Shown here one piece after another: positions 33,651-42,671 of a DNA stretch of 64,000 bases (its first letter is position 1; each line of letters begins with the position of its first letter). The notes below the pieces were generated by a model. That model was given only the letters and a program-made list of their open reading frames with translations. It did no database searches and was not told where the DNA came from. Made by a program: the position numbers and the translations under genes. This DNA is from CAKZNE01 sp002695025 (lineage in GTDB: Bacteria; Bacteroidota; Bacteroidia; Flavobacteriales; Schleiferiaceae). Where the stretch lies: assembly GCA_913043285.1 (NCBI GenBank), contig CAJWML010000011.1:1-64000 (forward strand). The letters run 5' to 3'.

Positions 33651-34570
33651 TACCAGTTGAATTTTAGAACGAGGGTGAATATTACCATGGAAAGTATGCC
33701 CGTTAGCATGATGATCTTGGTAAGAGTACTTGCCTTTTTAAAGTCTGCCGGGGTTTTGGATTTAATAACCAGGTAGATCAGGTAAAGAAGCGGAAGGTTT
33801 ACAAAAAGCATAATATAAATGGCCGAAACGTGATCACTCGCAAAGAGGTATACATCGTAAAAGCCTGTAAAACTAAGCATGACCAATATCAAAATGATGA
33901 TCACGTAACGCACTTGCCGGGGCCCCAGGATCACAGCGAGGGTGCGGTACCCATGCCTGGCATCCCCCTGGTAATCTTCGGCATCCTTAATCATCTCCCG
34001 GATAAAATTGCTCCAGAAGGCAAATAATGCGTAAGCCGATACTACCTCCACGGCAGCGCGTACTATATCCCGGTTTTCATCCGTAACCGCAGGAACAAGG
34101 TCAAACAAGGCTACCAGGGCTACAGGAAGAGCTGTTAACAAAGATACCAGCACATTTCCTATTATGGCTCTTTTTTTAAGGTCAACCGAGTAGAAATACA
34201 ACAAAGCAATGGCAATAAGCGGTAGCATCCACAGTCCGGGCATACCCGCTGCTTTAGCCACTAGGTACCCGGTAAACAAGGCCAGTATATTCAGCCCGAA
34301 ATAGATCTGCCAGGCTACTGAATCGGGAAAAGCCTTGCCCACCGTAACGCGCTGGGGCTTATTGTGCTCATCCACTGAAACATCCAGTATATCGTTGATC
34401 ACATAGCCCGCAGCAGCCAGGCTGATACTGCATAGTACCCCGTAAAAGTATTGCAAGTGGTTCAGTACATGGGGAATGTCCAGACTTTCGGTGATCATAA
34501 ACCGGATGAGGTATTGTACAAAAACGATCATCAAAAGGTTGGGCCAGCGTATGAGTTTCAGTAGCGCCAT
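33650..34570 (-). CDS. UbiA-family prenyltransferase (geranylgeranylglycerol-phosphate type)
   Basis: A 306-residue membrane prenyltransferase with about eight or nine helices. The prenyl-diphosphate Mg2+ motif NDILDVSVDEHNKP (about 64-77) is clear, and the second Asp motif is DAEDYQGDARHG (about 195-206). Bacteroidota copies are annotated as geranylgeranylglycerol-phosphate geranylgeranyltransferase, but the acceptor is not proven by sequence. It sits in a tight operon between maf and the KdsC-like phosphatase. Confidence 0.85.
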   Translation of the reverse strand: MALLKLIRWPNLLMIVFVQYLIRFMITESLDIPHVLNHLQYFYGVLCSISLAAAGYVINDILDVSVDEHNKPQRVTVGKAFPDSVAWQIYFGLNILALFTGYLVAKAAGMPGLWMLPLIAIALLYFYSVDLKKRAIIGNVLVSLLTALPVALVALFDLVPAVTDENRDIVRAAVEVVSAYALFAFWSNFIREMIKDAEDYQGDARHGYRTLAVILGPRQVRYVIIILILVMLSFTGFYDVYLFASDHVSAIYIMLFVNLPLLYLIYLVIKSKTPADFKKASTLTKIIMLTGILSMVIFTLVLKFNW

Positions 34571-34571
34571 C

Positions 34572-35105
34572 TTACCATTTAAAATCTTCGTTCAACATCC
34601 AGTTATCCTGTAGCTTTAAAGTTTGCTCTATCACATCGCGCACGCAGCCTTCACCGCCTTTTTTAGACGAGACATAATGAGCAATGGATTTTACTTCCGG
34701 AGCGGCATCAGCCGGAGCGGCAGCAATACCCGCTTTCTGCATCACCGGGTAGTCAGGGATGTCGTCTCCCATATACAGGATGTTCTCGGGTTGGAGGTTA
34801 TCATACTCATATACGGCCAGCAGGTCTTTCCATGCTTCCATCTTATCGCTGGCATTCATATAAATGTCAGTGAGGCCCATACGCTGGAAGCCCGTTTTGG
34901 CATTATTGCAATACCCCCCGGAAATAATAGCAACGATATATCCCTTTTTTCGGGCCAGTTGGAGGGCATAACTGTCTTTACTGTTGAAATGACGAATGGG
35001 TTGTCCGCCATCACCCAATTGGAAAACCCCGTTGGTGAGAACTCCGTCCATGTCAAAAACAAAAGCGCGGATGTGGTGAAGTAATTCCTTATAATTCTTT
35101 GTCAT
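34572..35105 (-). CDS. kdsC: KdsC-like 3-deoxy-D-manno-octulosonate 8-phosphate phosphatase (HAD)
   Basis: A 177-residue HAD phosphatase of the YrbI/KdsC class. The nucleophile/acid pair lies in FDMDGVLTNG (about 16-25), the Ser/Lys region in IISGG and the metal-binding DD in YMGDDIPDYPVM. In LPS synthesis this enzyme makes free Kdo; related Bacteroidota copies may act on other sugar acids. It overlaps the DUF2520 gene by 17 nt, and 1 nt separates it from the prenyltransferase. Confidence 0.85.
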   Translation of the reverse strand: MTKNYKELLHHIRAFVFDMDGVLTNGVFQLGDGGQPIRHFNSKDSYALQLARKKGYIVAIISGGYCNNAKTGFQRMGLTDIYMNASDKMEAWKDLLAVYEYDNLQPENILYMGDDIPDYPVMQKAGIAAAPADAAPEVKSIAHYVSSKKGGEGCVRDVIEQTLKLQDNWMLNEDFKW

Positions 35106-35844
35106 GCCTCTTTTGAATGCTTTGCGTCATTATGTTATAGATCTCCAGGGTATCCTGGTTGCTGATCATTTTCTGGTGTTGGTGTATTGTATTCTGGTCT
35201 TTTCGTACGGCCGGACCAGTTTGCATTTTAGCAGGATGGTCTTTTCCCAGGCGACTTACACTTTGCAGTAGTAATGGTTTCAACAATTCAAAGTCAAGAC
35301 CCGCTTTTGCCATTTCCAGGTAGGCCAGTTCATATAGGTGGTTGGAAAAATTCTGGGCCAGCACAGCCGCCAAATGTAAGACTTTGCGTTGTTCAGAGTC
35401 CACTTCGTAAGCTGTGGCGCCCATCGCTCGTGTAAGCTGTTTTAATAATTGCATGGTAAACTCATCTGTGGCCTCCAGGCAAAAGGGTATGCTGGTGAAT
35501 GTGGGGTTTGTCCCCGCAGCCAGACTCATTAAAGGATACCAGATACCGCGGTGGGCGTGTTTATCAGAAAGATGGTGCAAAGGTGTGGCTCCCGAAACGT
35601 GTACTACCGGGGCATTTCCGACCCCAATAAACGTGCTGACTTCAGCAATAGCCTGGTCACTGACACAAATCACGATAAGGTCTGTAGTACCTTTGAGCGA
35701 GGCCAGTTTTTCCTGAAAAGATTTTGACGGACCCCTGTCCCTCGTCACGACTTTAATATCGTAGTTATGTAGAGATAGGTTACGCTGCAGGTATTGCCCT
35801 ACGCTGCCGTTTCCGATTATGGTGATATTTTGCAGAGCAATCAT
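35089..35844 (-). CDS. Rossmann-fold plus DUF2520 protein
   Basis: A 251-residue protein. The N-terminal half is an NAD(P)-binding Rossmann domain (ITIIGNGSVGQYLQRNL), and the C-terminal half is DUF2520 (from about residue 120, with LHLAAVLAQNFSNHLYELA). This pairing resembles pyrroline-carboxylate reductase/prephenate dehydrogenase-like oxidoreductases, but no substrate is known. The frame stays open upstream to 36042, but ATG 35844 is chosen because it begins exactly at the Rossmann strand and an upstream start would run antisense into the next gene. It opens the operon. Confidence 0.8.
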   Translation of the reverse strand: MIALQNITIIGNGSVGQYLQRNLSLHNYDIKVVTRDRGPSKSFQEKLASLKGTTDLIVICVSDQAIAEVSTFIGVGNAPVVHVSGATPLHHLSDKHAHRGIWYPLMSLAAGTNPTFTSIPFCLEATDEFTMQLLKQLTRAMGATAYEVDSEQRKVLHLAAVLAQNFSNHLYELAYLEMAKAGLDFELLKPLLLQSVSRLGKDHPAKMQTGPAVRKDQNTIHQHQKMISNQDTLEIYNIMTQSIQKRHDKEL

Positions 35845-35958
35845 AGGCCAAAAATAGAAAAGCTGTGATGAAACGTTGCCTAATTGCTTGTACCTTGCCT
35901 CGTAAAATTTTAATTTATTGCTTAGATTGCTACCCCTAGTACCCTGGCCATACTTAAA

Positions 35959-37908
35959 ATGAATATGAAAACTCTGTACATCAGGTTGTTGATGTTCCTT
36001 GCGGTGAGTATAACTGTAACCTCTTCGGTATACGGTGCACACTTGGTAGGGGGTGATATTTCCTATGAATGTATGGGGAATAATAAATACCAGGTACGTC
36101 TTAGGGTCTATCGCGACTGCGCCAGCGGAGGAGCAGATTTTGACGAATTCGCTTTTATAGCGGTGTATGATGACGCCAGTAACCTTATAACTGAGTTACG
36201 AGTAAGTGGCCGGGGCCGTACACGGGTGCCGGATTCTACCGGTAATCCCTGTGTTATTCCTCCTCCCGGCCTTTGTACCGAGTATTTTGATTATACAGAT
36301 ACCGTTACGCTGCCTCCCCGTCCGGGTGGCTACGTACTTACCTGGCAGCGCTGTTGCCGCAATGGTATTGTCAAAAATGTAGCATCTCCCAACTCGCTGG
36401 GCAGTACCTATACCGTTCAGATACCCAGCAATGATACCTTATGCAACAGCTCACCTTTTATAGAGAATGTACCCCCTATTGTATTGTGTAACAACCAGAC
36501 TCTATCTATTCCCGTTAAGGTAAGAGATCGGGATGGGGACTCTCTTTATTATGAATTATGCAACATATATCGGGGTGGGAATGTACCCGGAAGCCCTACT
36601 CCCTGTGTAGGAGACCCCGTGATCCCAAGGCCTCCTTGTCCACCACCGTACCGTGAAATTCCTTTCATCCCTCCTTACACAGCTAGTGACCCCATACCTT
36701 CTTCACCAGCCTTTACTATTGATCGACAAACCGGTATACTATCCGGTGTACCTAATGAACCTGGAACGTATGTGGTGGGTATTTGTGTCAGCGACTATCA
36801 CCAGGGACGATTGAAGAGTACGGTACGGCTGGATTACCAGTTTACCGTTACGGACTGTATAAAAGCTACGGTAAGTGACATGCTTACACCCTTAGAAGAT
36901 CCTACTATTCTCTGCGATGGCCTTACGGTTGACTTTACCTCGCAAAGTAATTCAGCGGATGTGTTCTGGGATTTTGGTGTACCGGGTGTTAACACCGATA
37001 CTTCATCCCTGTTAAAGCCTACCTTTACCTTTCCTGGGCCAGGCGCTTACAAAGTCACCCTATACGCAGGAACCAAAAGCCCTTGCGGAGATACCACCGA
37101 ATTTATTTTCAACGTAAGTAATCCTGTGCTCCCGGAGTTTTTCTGGACAGGACAAACTTGTTTTGAGGCGCAGGCGGTGGATTTTAGACCGATAACCGGT
37201 TTCCCGGCCGGTACCACCTATCTCTGGGAGTTTGACAGTACGGCTGCTTTCCCCACCTTTACACAACCAAATCCCCCTATACAAAGCTGGTCGGTTCCGG
37301 GAAAGCATTATATAAGCCTTTCTGTAAAAGTTGGTTTTTGTACCTATACCAAGCGAGACTCCATTGAAATAAGCTACCTCAGTGCTAATGTAGATGCTGG
37401 ACCGAACCAGACTGTAAGCCTCGGTGAGTGGGCACGCTTAAGGGCCACTGGGGGCTCCGATTATTATTGGTATGCGGATGATGAGGTGGAGATGAGCAGC
37501 CGTATAACGGCTAATACACTGGCGCGTATGGAAGAGGTGGATACCGTAAAGTTCTATGTTCGGGCACGGGACGAGTTTGGCTGCGAAGGTTTGGACTCTA
37601 CCCTGGTATTTGTACTGAATGGTGATGCCCCTGGGCCTATCAACTTCTTTTCACCCAACGGGGATGGTGTTAATGATGAGTTTGACCTGAAGAGTATTAA
37701 CCCGGATAATGCTTATTCCCTGGTTATTTTTAACCGCTGGGGTAGTGAGGTATGGTCCGTAAAAGAGTACCAGAATGATTGGTCCGGGGTGGATTATGGT
37801 TATAATGAATTGCCGGATGGCACTTATTACTACATTCTACATGATCAGGGAGAAGTGATCTACAAATCGGCCATTACTCTGATGCGCGATACCGATGGAC
37901 GCCCCTGA
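35959..37908 (+). CDS. T9SS type B cargo with PKD domains (gliding-motility-associated C-terminal domain)
   Basis: A 649-residue secreted protein. The signal peptide (about 1-27) ends VYGAH. The first domain (about 28-320) is Cys-rich, with LVGGDISYECMGNNKYQVRL and LTWQRCCRNGIV, a module often found at the start of Bacteroidota surface proteins. PKD-like segments follow at about 325-400 and 410-470, with WDFGVPG and LWEFDS. The C-terminus, from FFSPNGDGVNDEF through IFNRWGSEVW to LPDGTYYYILHD, is the type B sorting domain. Unlike the 13.8 kb cargo, no PorP/SprF gene is adjacent. It should be surface-exposed. Confidence 0.9.
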   Translation: MNMKTLYIRLLMFLAVSITVTSSVYGAHLVGGDISYECMGNNKYQVRLRVYRDCASGGADFDEFAFIAVYDDASNLITELRVSGRGRTRVPDSTGNPCVIPPPGLCTEYFDYTDTVTLPPRPGGYVLTWQRCCRNGIVKNVASPNSLGSTYTVQIPSNDTLCNSSPFIENVPPIVLCNNQTLSIPVKVRDRDGDSLYYELCNIYRGGNVPGSPTPCVGDPVIPRPPCPPPYREIPFIPPYTASDPIPSSPAFTIDRQTGILSGVPNEPGTYVVGICVSDYHQGRLKSTVRLDYQFTVTDCIKATVSDMLTPLEDPTILCDGLTVDFTSQSNSADVFWDFGVPGVNTDTSSLLKPTFTFPGPGAYKVTLYAGTKSPCGDTTEFIFNVSNPVLPEFFWTGQTCFEAQAVDFRPITGFPAGTTYLWEFDSTAAFPTFTQPNPPIQSWSVPGKHYISLSVKVGFCTYTKRDSIEISYLSANVDAGPNQTVSLGEWARLRATGGSDYYWYADDEVEMSSRITANTLARMEEVDTVKFYVRARDEFGCEGLDSTLVFVLNGDAPGPINFFSPNGDGVNDEFDLKSINPDNAYSLVIFNRWGSEVWSVKEYQNDWSGVDYGYNELPDGTYYYILHDQGEVIYKSAITLMRDTDGRP

Positions 37909-37923
37909 TATGGATCTACCACG

Positions 37924-37931
37924 TATATTTG
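37924..37931 (+). promoter_or_regulatory. candidate -7 promoter element (TATATTTG) for the subtilase gene
   Basis: TATATTTG, an exact TAnnTTTG match, lies 36 nt before the ATG at 37968 in a 59-nt spacer. A -33 TTG is not seen, so the gene may also be read from the upstream cargo gene. Confidence 0.4.
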
Positions 37932-37967
37932 CAGGCGCATTTTTTTAAACTTTAACCCAAAATCTTC

Positions 37968-39626
37968 ATGCGATATTTTTCCTTTAGCCTGTTAATGGCC
38001 AGCCTTTTAATGCTTTTACCTCTAACTTCCTGGTCTTTTATTCCCAATCCAGGTGATTCCATTGATGAAGATTTGGTGAATTGGTACAATCTTGATCCCA
38101 AAGAAGATAAGGTCTTGGGAACAGGGGTTAATCGTGCTTACAAGGAGTTGTTGAAAGATCGCTCACCTAAAAGGAAAATAGTAGTCGCGGTGATTGATGC
38201 CGGTGTGGATATTGACCACGAAGACCTTCAGGGAAAGATCTGGGTGAATCAGGATGAGATTCCGGGTAATGGAGTGGATGACGATAATAACGGGTTTATT
38301 GACGATATCCACGGCTGGAATTTCCTAGGCAACGCTGATGGTGAAAATATCGAATTCTGTAATTATGAATTCGTACGGGTGGTTAGGGATCGTCAATCTC
38401 TTTTTGAAGGTGTAACCGATGCCTCGCAGGTGCCGGATTCCCTGAAAGCCTCTTATGAGGAATATCAACAATGCCTGGCAATGTACGAGGAAGAAAGGGG
38501 TGAAATGGAAGAAATGGAAAAGAGCTTTTCCGCTTTTGAGACCCAGTTTAACTGGTATGAAGATATACTTAAAAGACACCTCGATCAGAAAAGGGATCTT
38601 TCCCCAAAGGATATTTACGGGGTAAGGAGTGAAGACCGGGAGATCCTGCAAGCCAAGGGTTTTTTCCTGTACCTCTTTGATAATGGTTTTAGCTATGATG
38701 ACATGCGGGATGAGAAGAACCACATGACCACGGCTCTTACCAAGCATCTTAGCCTGGAATTCAACCCGCGTACTATAATCAATGATGATCTGGAAAGCCT
38801 GGAAAATCCACATGGTAATCCTGATGTAAAAGGCGTGCGCCCCTCTCACGGTACCCTGGTAGCCGGTATTATAGCTGCTAACCGTGATAATGAACTGGGA
38901 ATTGACGGGATAGCCTCTAATGTGGAAATCATGGCCCTGCGCGCAGTACCCGATGGAGATGAATACGATCGAGATGTGGCTCTCTCTATTTATTATGCTG
39001 TAGACAACGGGGCGGATATCATCAATCTCAGTTTCGGAAAAGACTTTTCTCCACAAAAGCATTTGGTGGATCAAGCATTGGAATATGCTTCTTCCAGGAG
39101 GGTACTGATCATACACGCGGCCGGTAATAGCGGTGATAACCTGGATACGGTTCATCACTTTCCCATTAAATATTTCGGAGAGGCGGATTCTGTTTCCAAC
39201 TGGATAGTGGTAGGAGCTAACGATCAGAAAAAAGGGAAGAACATGGCCGGATCATTCTCCTGCTATGGTCAACATTCGGTAGATCTTTTTGCGCCAGGGG
39301 TTAGCGTGGTTTCCACGCAGCCCGGAAACCGTTATAGTGTAACCAGTGGTACCAGTTTTTCCTGCCCGGTGGTTTCGGGCGTGGCTGCACTGGTATGGTC
39401 GTATTACCCTGAACTTACACCTGTCGAATTAAAGGAGGTGCTGCTTTCATCCGTAACCGATATGGGGAGGAAAAAGGTATATCGACCCGCTAATGGTGAT
39501 GATAAGGAAAAGGTACGCTTTGAAGAGCTGTCCGTTACCGGGGGTATTATAAATGCCTACAATGCCTTGCAATTGGCAGAGCAGTACGCTTCAGCAAAAA
39601 GGGAAACGGCCGGAACTGCTGACTAA
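37968..39626 (+). CDS. S8-family serine peptidase (subtilase) with a long internal insertion
   Basis: A 552-residue secreted peptidase with a signal peptide (about 1-24). The catalytic triad is Asp77 in AVIDAGVDIDHED, His294 in PSHGTLVAGIIAA and Ser463 in SGTSFSCPVVSG; the oxyanion Asn is in HAAGNSGDN. The Asp-His distance is about 217 residues instead of about 30 in classic subtilisins, because a charged, helix-rich insertion fills residues 105-285. No type B or type A sorting domain is seen at the C-terminus, so it may stay periplasmic. Its stop overlaps the ccmF stop by 4 nt (CTAA). Confidence 0.9.
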   Translation: MRYFSFSLLMASLLMLLPLTSWSFIPNPGDSIDEDLVNWYNLDPKEDKVLGTGVNRAYKELLKDRSPKRKIVVAVIDAGVDIDHEDLQGKIWVNQDEIPGNGVDDDNNGFIDDIHGWNFLGNADGENIEFCNYEFVRVVRDRQSLFEGVTDASQVPDSLKASYEEYQQCLAMYEEERGEMEEMEKSFSAFETQFNWYEDILKRHLDQKRDLSPKDIYGVRSEDREILQAKGFFLYLFDNGFSYDDMRDEKNHMTTALTKHLSLEFNPRTIINDDLESLENPHGNPDVKGVRPSHGTLVAGIIAANRDNELGIDGIASNVEIMALRAVPDGDEYDRDVALSIYYAVDNGADIINLSFGKDFSPQKHLVDQALEYASSRRVLIIHAAGNSGDNLDTVHHFPIKYFGEADSVSNWIVVGANDQKKGKNMAGSFSCYGQHSVDLFAPGVSVVSTQPGNRYSVTSGTSFSCPVVSGVAALVWSYYPELTPVELKEVLLSSVTDMGRKKVYRPANGDDKEKVRFEELSVTGGIINAYNALQLAEQYASAKRETAGTAD

Positions 39627-42049
39627 CGGTTTTTCACCCGCTGCCATACGGCTATACCGGAACCAATGGCCATTAGTATACATCCTATCCACAAAAGGTT
39701 GATCATAGGGAATACGATGGCTTTCATTACTATGAATGGCTTTTCGTCCTTCTTAGCCTGAGTCCACGCTTTAAGAACAATCTTGTTAGTAGTGGTATTG
39801 ATATCCTCAAGTCTGAATTTGAACTTCTGATCATCCAGGAAAGCATCTTCAAAACTGAGGGTGTTCCCTTCCAGTACATAAACCGGCTCAGCCCAGAATT
39901 CTTCGCCAAAAACATTCACTACCCGGAGTTTTGCGGTGAGACGTAATTTGGCTAGCTCACGGGTATCTTCGGTATAGGAAGCTTTGATGCGGAGGCTGTC
40001 CATGATCACAAAATGGTCCTGGTAAATGGCGGTGTCGCCACGGGATAGATCTACTTCCATTTCACTGCGATAGCCATCATCAGTTTCAGGCTCCAGGTAA
40101 GAAGAGTAGGTAACGTGGGTGTAAATATCGCGGTTCCAGAAATGCGCAGTAGACGGGTTGGGGGTTGGCCCCATATTGTCTGACATCTGCAGGAAAGGAC
40201 TCAGCCGGAATTCTTCCTTTAAAGTGCTATTGCTATCCTGGCGGCTGTAATAGGTTACATCGTAAAACTGTTTACCTCCCTCATCCCGCATGCCGTTAAA
40301 TACGGCCACGTAATTACCCAGGCGTGTGGAATCCGAAAGTTCCATCAGGGCGTGCTCATTGGAGGGCATATCTTCGGAAAGAAATACATCCGAACGGCTG
40401 ATTATTTTTTGTTTGGCATTGGAAATAAGTGCCCCGGCAATGATAAGCCCAAAGCCGATGTGGGCAATAGAGCTTCCGGTAAAAGACATTTTACCTTTAC
40501 CGAGTATCAACCAGTAATCTATATTGGTGATTATGGCGAAGAGGGATGCAAACAAAAGGATGAGGTAAAGCGGCTCTTGCCAGAATTCAAACCAATAACT
40601 TACCCCTAGGGTGAGTAGCAGTGAAATGACCAGGGAGCGCAGCATACGTTTAAAAAAGGTTTTGCCTTTGGTGTGCTTGTAATTTAACCATTGGGCTATA
40701 CCTATGAGTAGTGCAATTACAATGGCAAATGGGATCTGGAAGCTGTTGTAGTGCTTGATAGGTTCAAGTGGTGGTGCCAGTTTCTTGTCAGAAAGCGATA
40801 AAATCCCTTCAGGCCCGAATACTTTGTTGATCACCGGGATAGAGGTGCTGAAGATGATCTGGAAGGCAGAGATAAGGAGTACCAGGCTCCCAATGAACAT
40901 CCAGAATTCCTTGGAACTTAGTTCATCGTCTTTTGGGGCCGATGGAATTTTTCGGAAGTGGTAGATAAAGATCCCGAGGGCCAGTATTACAAAGAATAAC
41001 AGGTAAATAAGTAGCTGTCCGCTAAGCCCCAGGTCTACAAATGCGTGTACCGAAGAGTCCCCAAGTACACCACTCCGTGTAAGAAACGTAGAGTAGAGGA
41101 TAAGCAGAAAGGTAACGATCACCATAAAGAAGGACCAGTGTAAACCGGTTTTGCGGTTTCGGTATACCAGGAGCAGGTGTGCACCACCCGTCATGGTTAT
41201 CCAGGGCACCAATGAAGAATTCTCAACCGGGTCCCAGGCCCAGAAGCCGCCAAAGCTCAATGCTTCATACGCCCAGGCACCTCCCATAAGGATACCAGTT
41301 CCCAATATCATCACACTGAAAAAACTCCAGGGAAGGGCCGTTTTTACCCAGCCTCCGTAATCACGGGTAAACAAGCCAGCCATGGCCAGCGCAAAAGGTG
41401 CCAGGGTTGAGGCAAAACCGAGGAAAAGTACCGGAGGGTGAATGGTCATCCAATAATTCTGCAGCAGTGGATTTAGCCCGCTACCGTCCATAAAAGCCGG
41501 GAATTTTTCCAGGTAATCACTTACCTGTGTCCAGGGCAAACCGATATTTTCCGGTGTATTGCGCATCAGCACAAAAGGGCTGCTGCCTATTTTCAGGTCT
41601 CCCAGGTATACGCCCAGGATCATACTGGCCAAAAAGGCTTGCACCAGCGCAAACACGATCATGGCCGGAGCTTCCCACTTCCGCGCAGTATACATAAGCA
41701 GGGTACCGAGTATCACATGCCAGAACATCCAGAGGATGAAACTGCCTTCCTGACCTTCCCAAAAAGCACTGAAAATATATTTACCGGGTAGATCCAGTGA
41801 GGAGTGTTTCCACACATAATCATACTCAAAGTAATGCGAAGTCATCAGGTAAAAAAGGCAGGCCACCACACCAATGATGCTACCGGTATGGATCAGGAAA
41901 GAGGTCCTGGCCAGTTTTTGATAAGACTTATCTTTTTTGGTGTAGGAAAAATAATAGGCCAGCGCACTGATGAGGGCCGATACGAGGGCCAGGCTGACAA
42001 AAAAACGCCCGGCCAGGCCGGGTAGGGTATGTTCTCCAATATATTCCAT
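39623..42049 (-). CDS. ccmF: cytochrome c maturation heme lyase CcmF/CcsA-type
   Basis: An 808-residue membrane protein with roughly 14-15 helices and a large C-terminal periplasmic domain (about 540-780). The tryptophan-rich heme motif is GGFWAWDPVENSSLVPW (about 264-280), and conserved HPPVLFLGF lies before it. It should attach heme, delivered by CcmE, to apocytochrome c. It starts by a one-base overlap with ccmE and is the last gene of the ccmBCDEF operon. Length is greater than E. coli CcmF (about 647), as is common in Bacteroidota. Confidence 0.93.
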   Translation of the reverse strand: MEYIGEHTLPGLAGRFFVSLALVSALISALAYYFSYTKKDKSYQKLARTSFLIHTGSIIGVVACLFYLMTSHYFEYDYVWKHSSLDLPGKYIFSAFWEGQEGSFILWMFWHVILGTLLMYTARKWEAPAMIVFALVQAFLASMILGVYLGDLKIGSSPFVLMRNTPENIGLPWTQVSDYLEKFPAFMDGSGLNPLLQNYWMTIHPPVLFLGFASTLAPFALAMAGLFTRDYGGWVKTALPWSFFSVMILGTGILMGGAWAYEALSFGGFWAWDPVENSSLVPWITMTGGAHLLLVYRNRKTGLHWSFFMVIVTFLLILYSTFLTRSGVLGDSSVHAFVDLGLSGQLLIYLLFFVILALGIFIYHFRKIPSAPKDDELSSKEFWMFIGSLVLLISAFQIIFSTSIPVINKVFGPEGILSLSDKKLAPPLEPIKHYNSFQIPFAIVIALLIGIAQWLNYKHTKGKTFFKRMLRSLVISLLLTLGVSYWFEFWQEPLYLILLFASLFAIITNIDYWLILGKGKMSFTGSSIAHIGFGLIIAGALISNAKQKIISRSDVFLSEDMPSNEHALMELSDSTRLGNYVAVFNGMRDEGGKQFYDVTYYSRQDSNSTLKEEFRLSPFLQMSDNMGPTPNPSTAHFWNRDIYTHVTYSSYLEPETDDGYRSEMEVDLSRGDTAIYQDHFVIMDSLRIKASYTEDTRELAKLRLTAKLRVVNVFGEEFWAEPVYVLEGNTLSFEDAFLDDQKFKFRLEDINTTTNKIVLKAWTQAKKDEKPFIVMKAIVFPMINLLWIGCILMAIGSGIAVWQRVKNR

Positions 42050-42444
42050 TAATCGTAGGTTTGGTAACCTTCCAACTCATTGGTTTCGTTGTATTTGGAA
42101 GGGCACTTCATAAGGATTTCCTTGGCTACAAAAGCACTGTCCGTGCTATAGCCTTTCATGGTGATCTCCTCGCTGCGTTCAAAATCCTGGGGCTTGGGCT
42201 GATGATAAACCACTTTTTTGCGGATGCCTTCTTTATCCACCGCGCCAAACTCAAACTGGTTGGAACGGGCATCGTAATTCATGGAAGCATCTTTATCCAG
42301 GTAGCCAATAACCGTGTAAGTGGTATTAGGATTAGCATTAGCTTCTGAAAAACCTACGTAGGTAGAAGCGTCATTAATGGTAGCTATGATAGCACCGATA
42401 GCTACCGCAATGATCAGGATGATAACAATATGGGTCCGTTTCAT
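42049..42444 (-). CDS. ccmE: heme chaperone CcmE, CxxxY type
   Basis: A 131-residue heme chaperone with an N-terminal membrane helix (about 5-23) and a beta-barrel OB-type domain. In E. coli CcmE heme is bound by the His of HxxxY. Here the same position reads MKCPSKYN, with C114 and Y118, so the motif is CxxxY. This form is known from some Deltaproteobacteria and archaea and appears to be usual in Bacteroidota from memory. The rest (VVYHQPKPQDFERSEEI) fits the family. It overlaps ccmD by 4 nt and ccmF by 1 nt. Confidence 0.9.
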   Translation of the reverse strand: MKRTHIVIILIIAVAIGAIIATINDASTYVGFSEANANPNTTYTVIGYLDKDASMNYDARSNQFEFGAVDKEGIRKKVVYHQPKPQDFERSEEITMKGYSTDSAFVAKEILMKCPSKYNETNELEGYQTYD

Positions 42445-42671
42445 GCTTTTTGCTCTTTTTCGAGTTTTCTCAATTTTCGGTCAATGCTGATGAGGTAAAT
42501 AACTATACCAATAAAAATTACCGAGAGGATAGCTACCACCACATATATCTTGCCGTTTTCCCGCATCATATTCGCCATCTCCACATCACCGGCTTGTGCG
42601 TGCAGCGAGGCAGCCGTAAGGGTAGTAATGATGGTGAAAAACAGTGTTTTGATCTTAATCCAGTTGTTCAT
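42441..42671 (-). CDS. ccmD: CcmD-family small membrane protein
   Basis: A 76-residue protein with an N-terminal hydrophobic signal (about 9-25, ending LHAQ) and one membrane helix (about 43-62), followed by a charged RKLRKLEKEQKA tail. Size, topology and position between ccmC and ccmE fit CcmD, which helps the heme-handover complex. Sequence identity to the E. coli protein is low, so context decides. It overlaps ccmC by 17 nt. Confidence 0.8.
   Translation of the reverse strand: MNNWIKIKTLFFTIITTLTAASLHAQAGDVEMANMMRENGKIYVVVAILSVIFIGIVIYLISIDRKLRKLEKEQKA

Noticed and set aside
35845..36042. N-terminal extension of the DUF2520 protein to 317 residues
   Set aside because: The first 66 residues are low-complexity-free but unlike a Rossmann start and cross into the start of the T9SS cargo gene on the other strand; ATG 35844 begins at the first Rossmann strand.
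38325..39158. 277-residue open frame on the minus strand
   Set aside because: It is antisense to the subtilase gene, whose catalytic triad is complete, and shows no family features.
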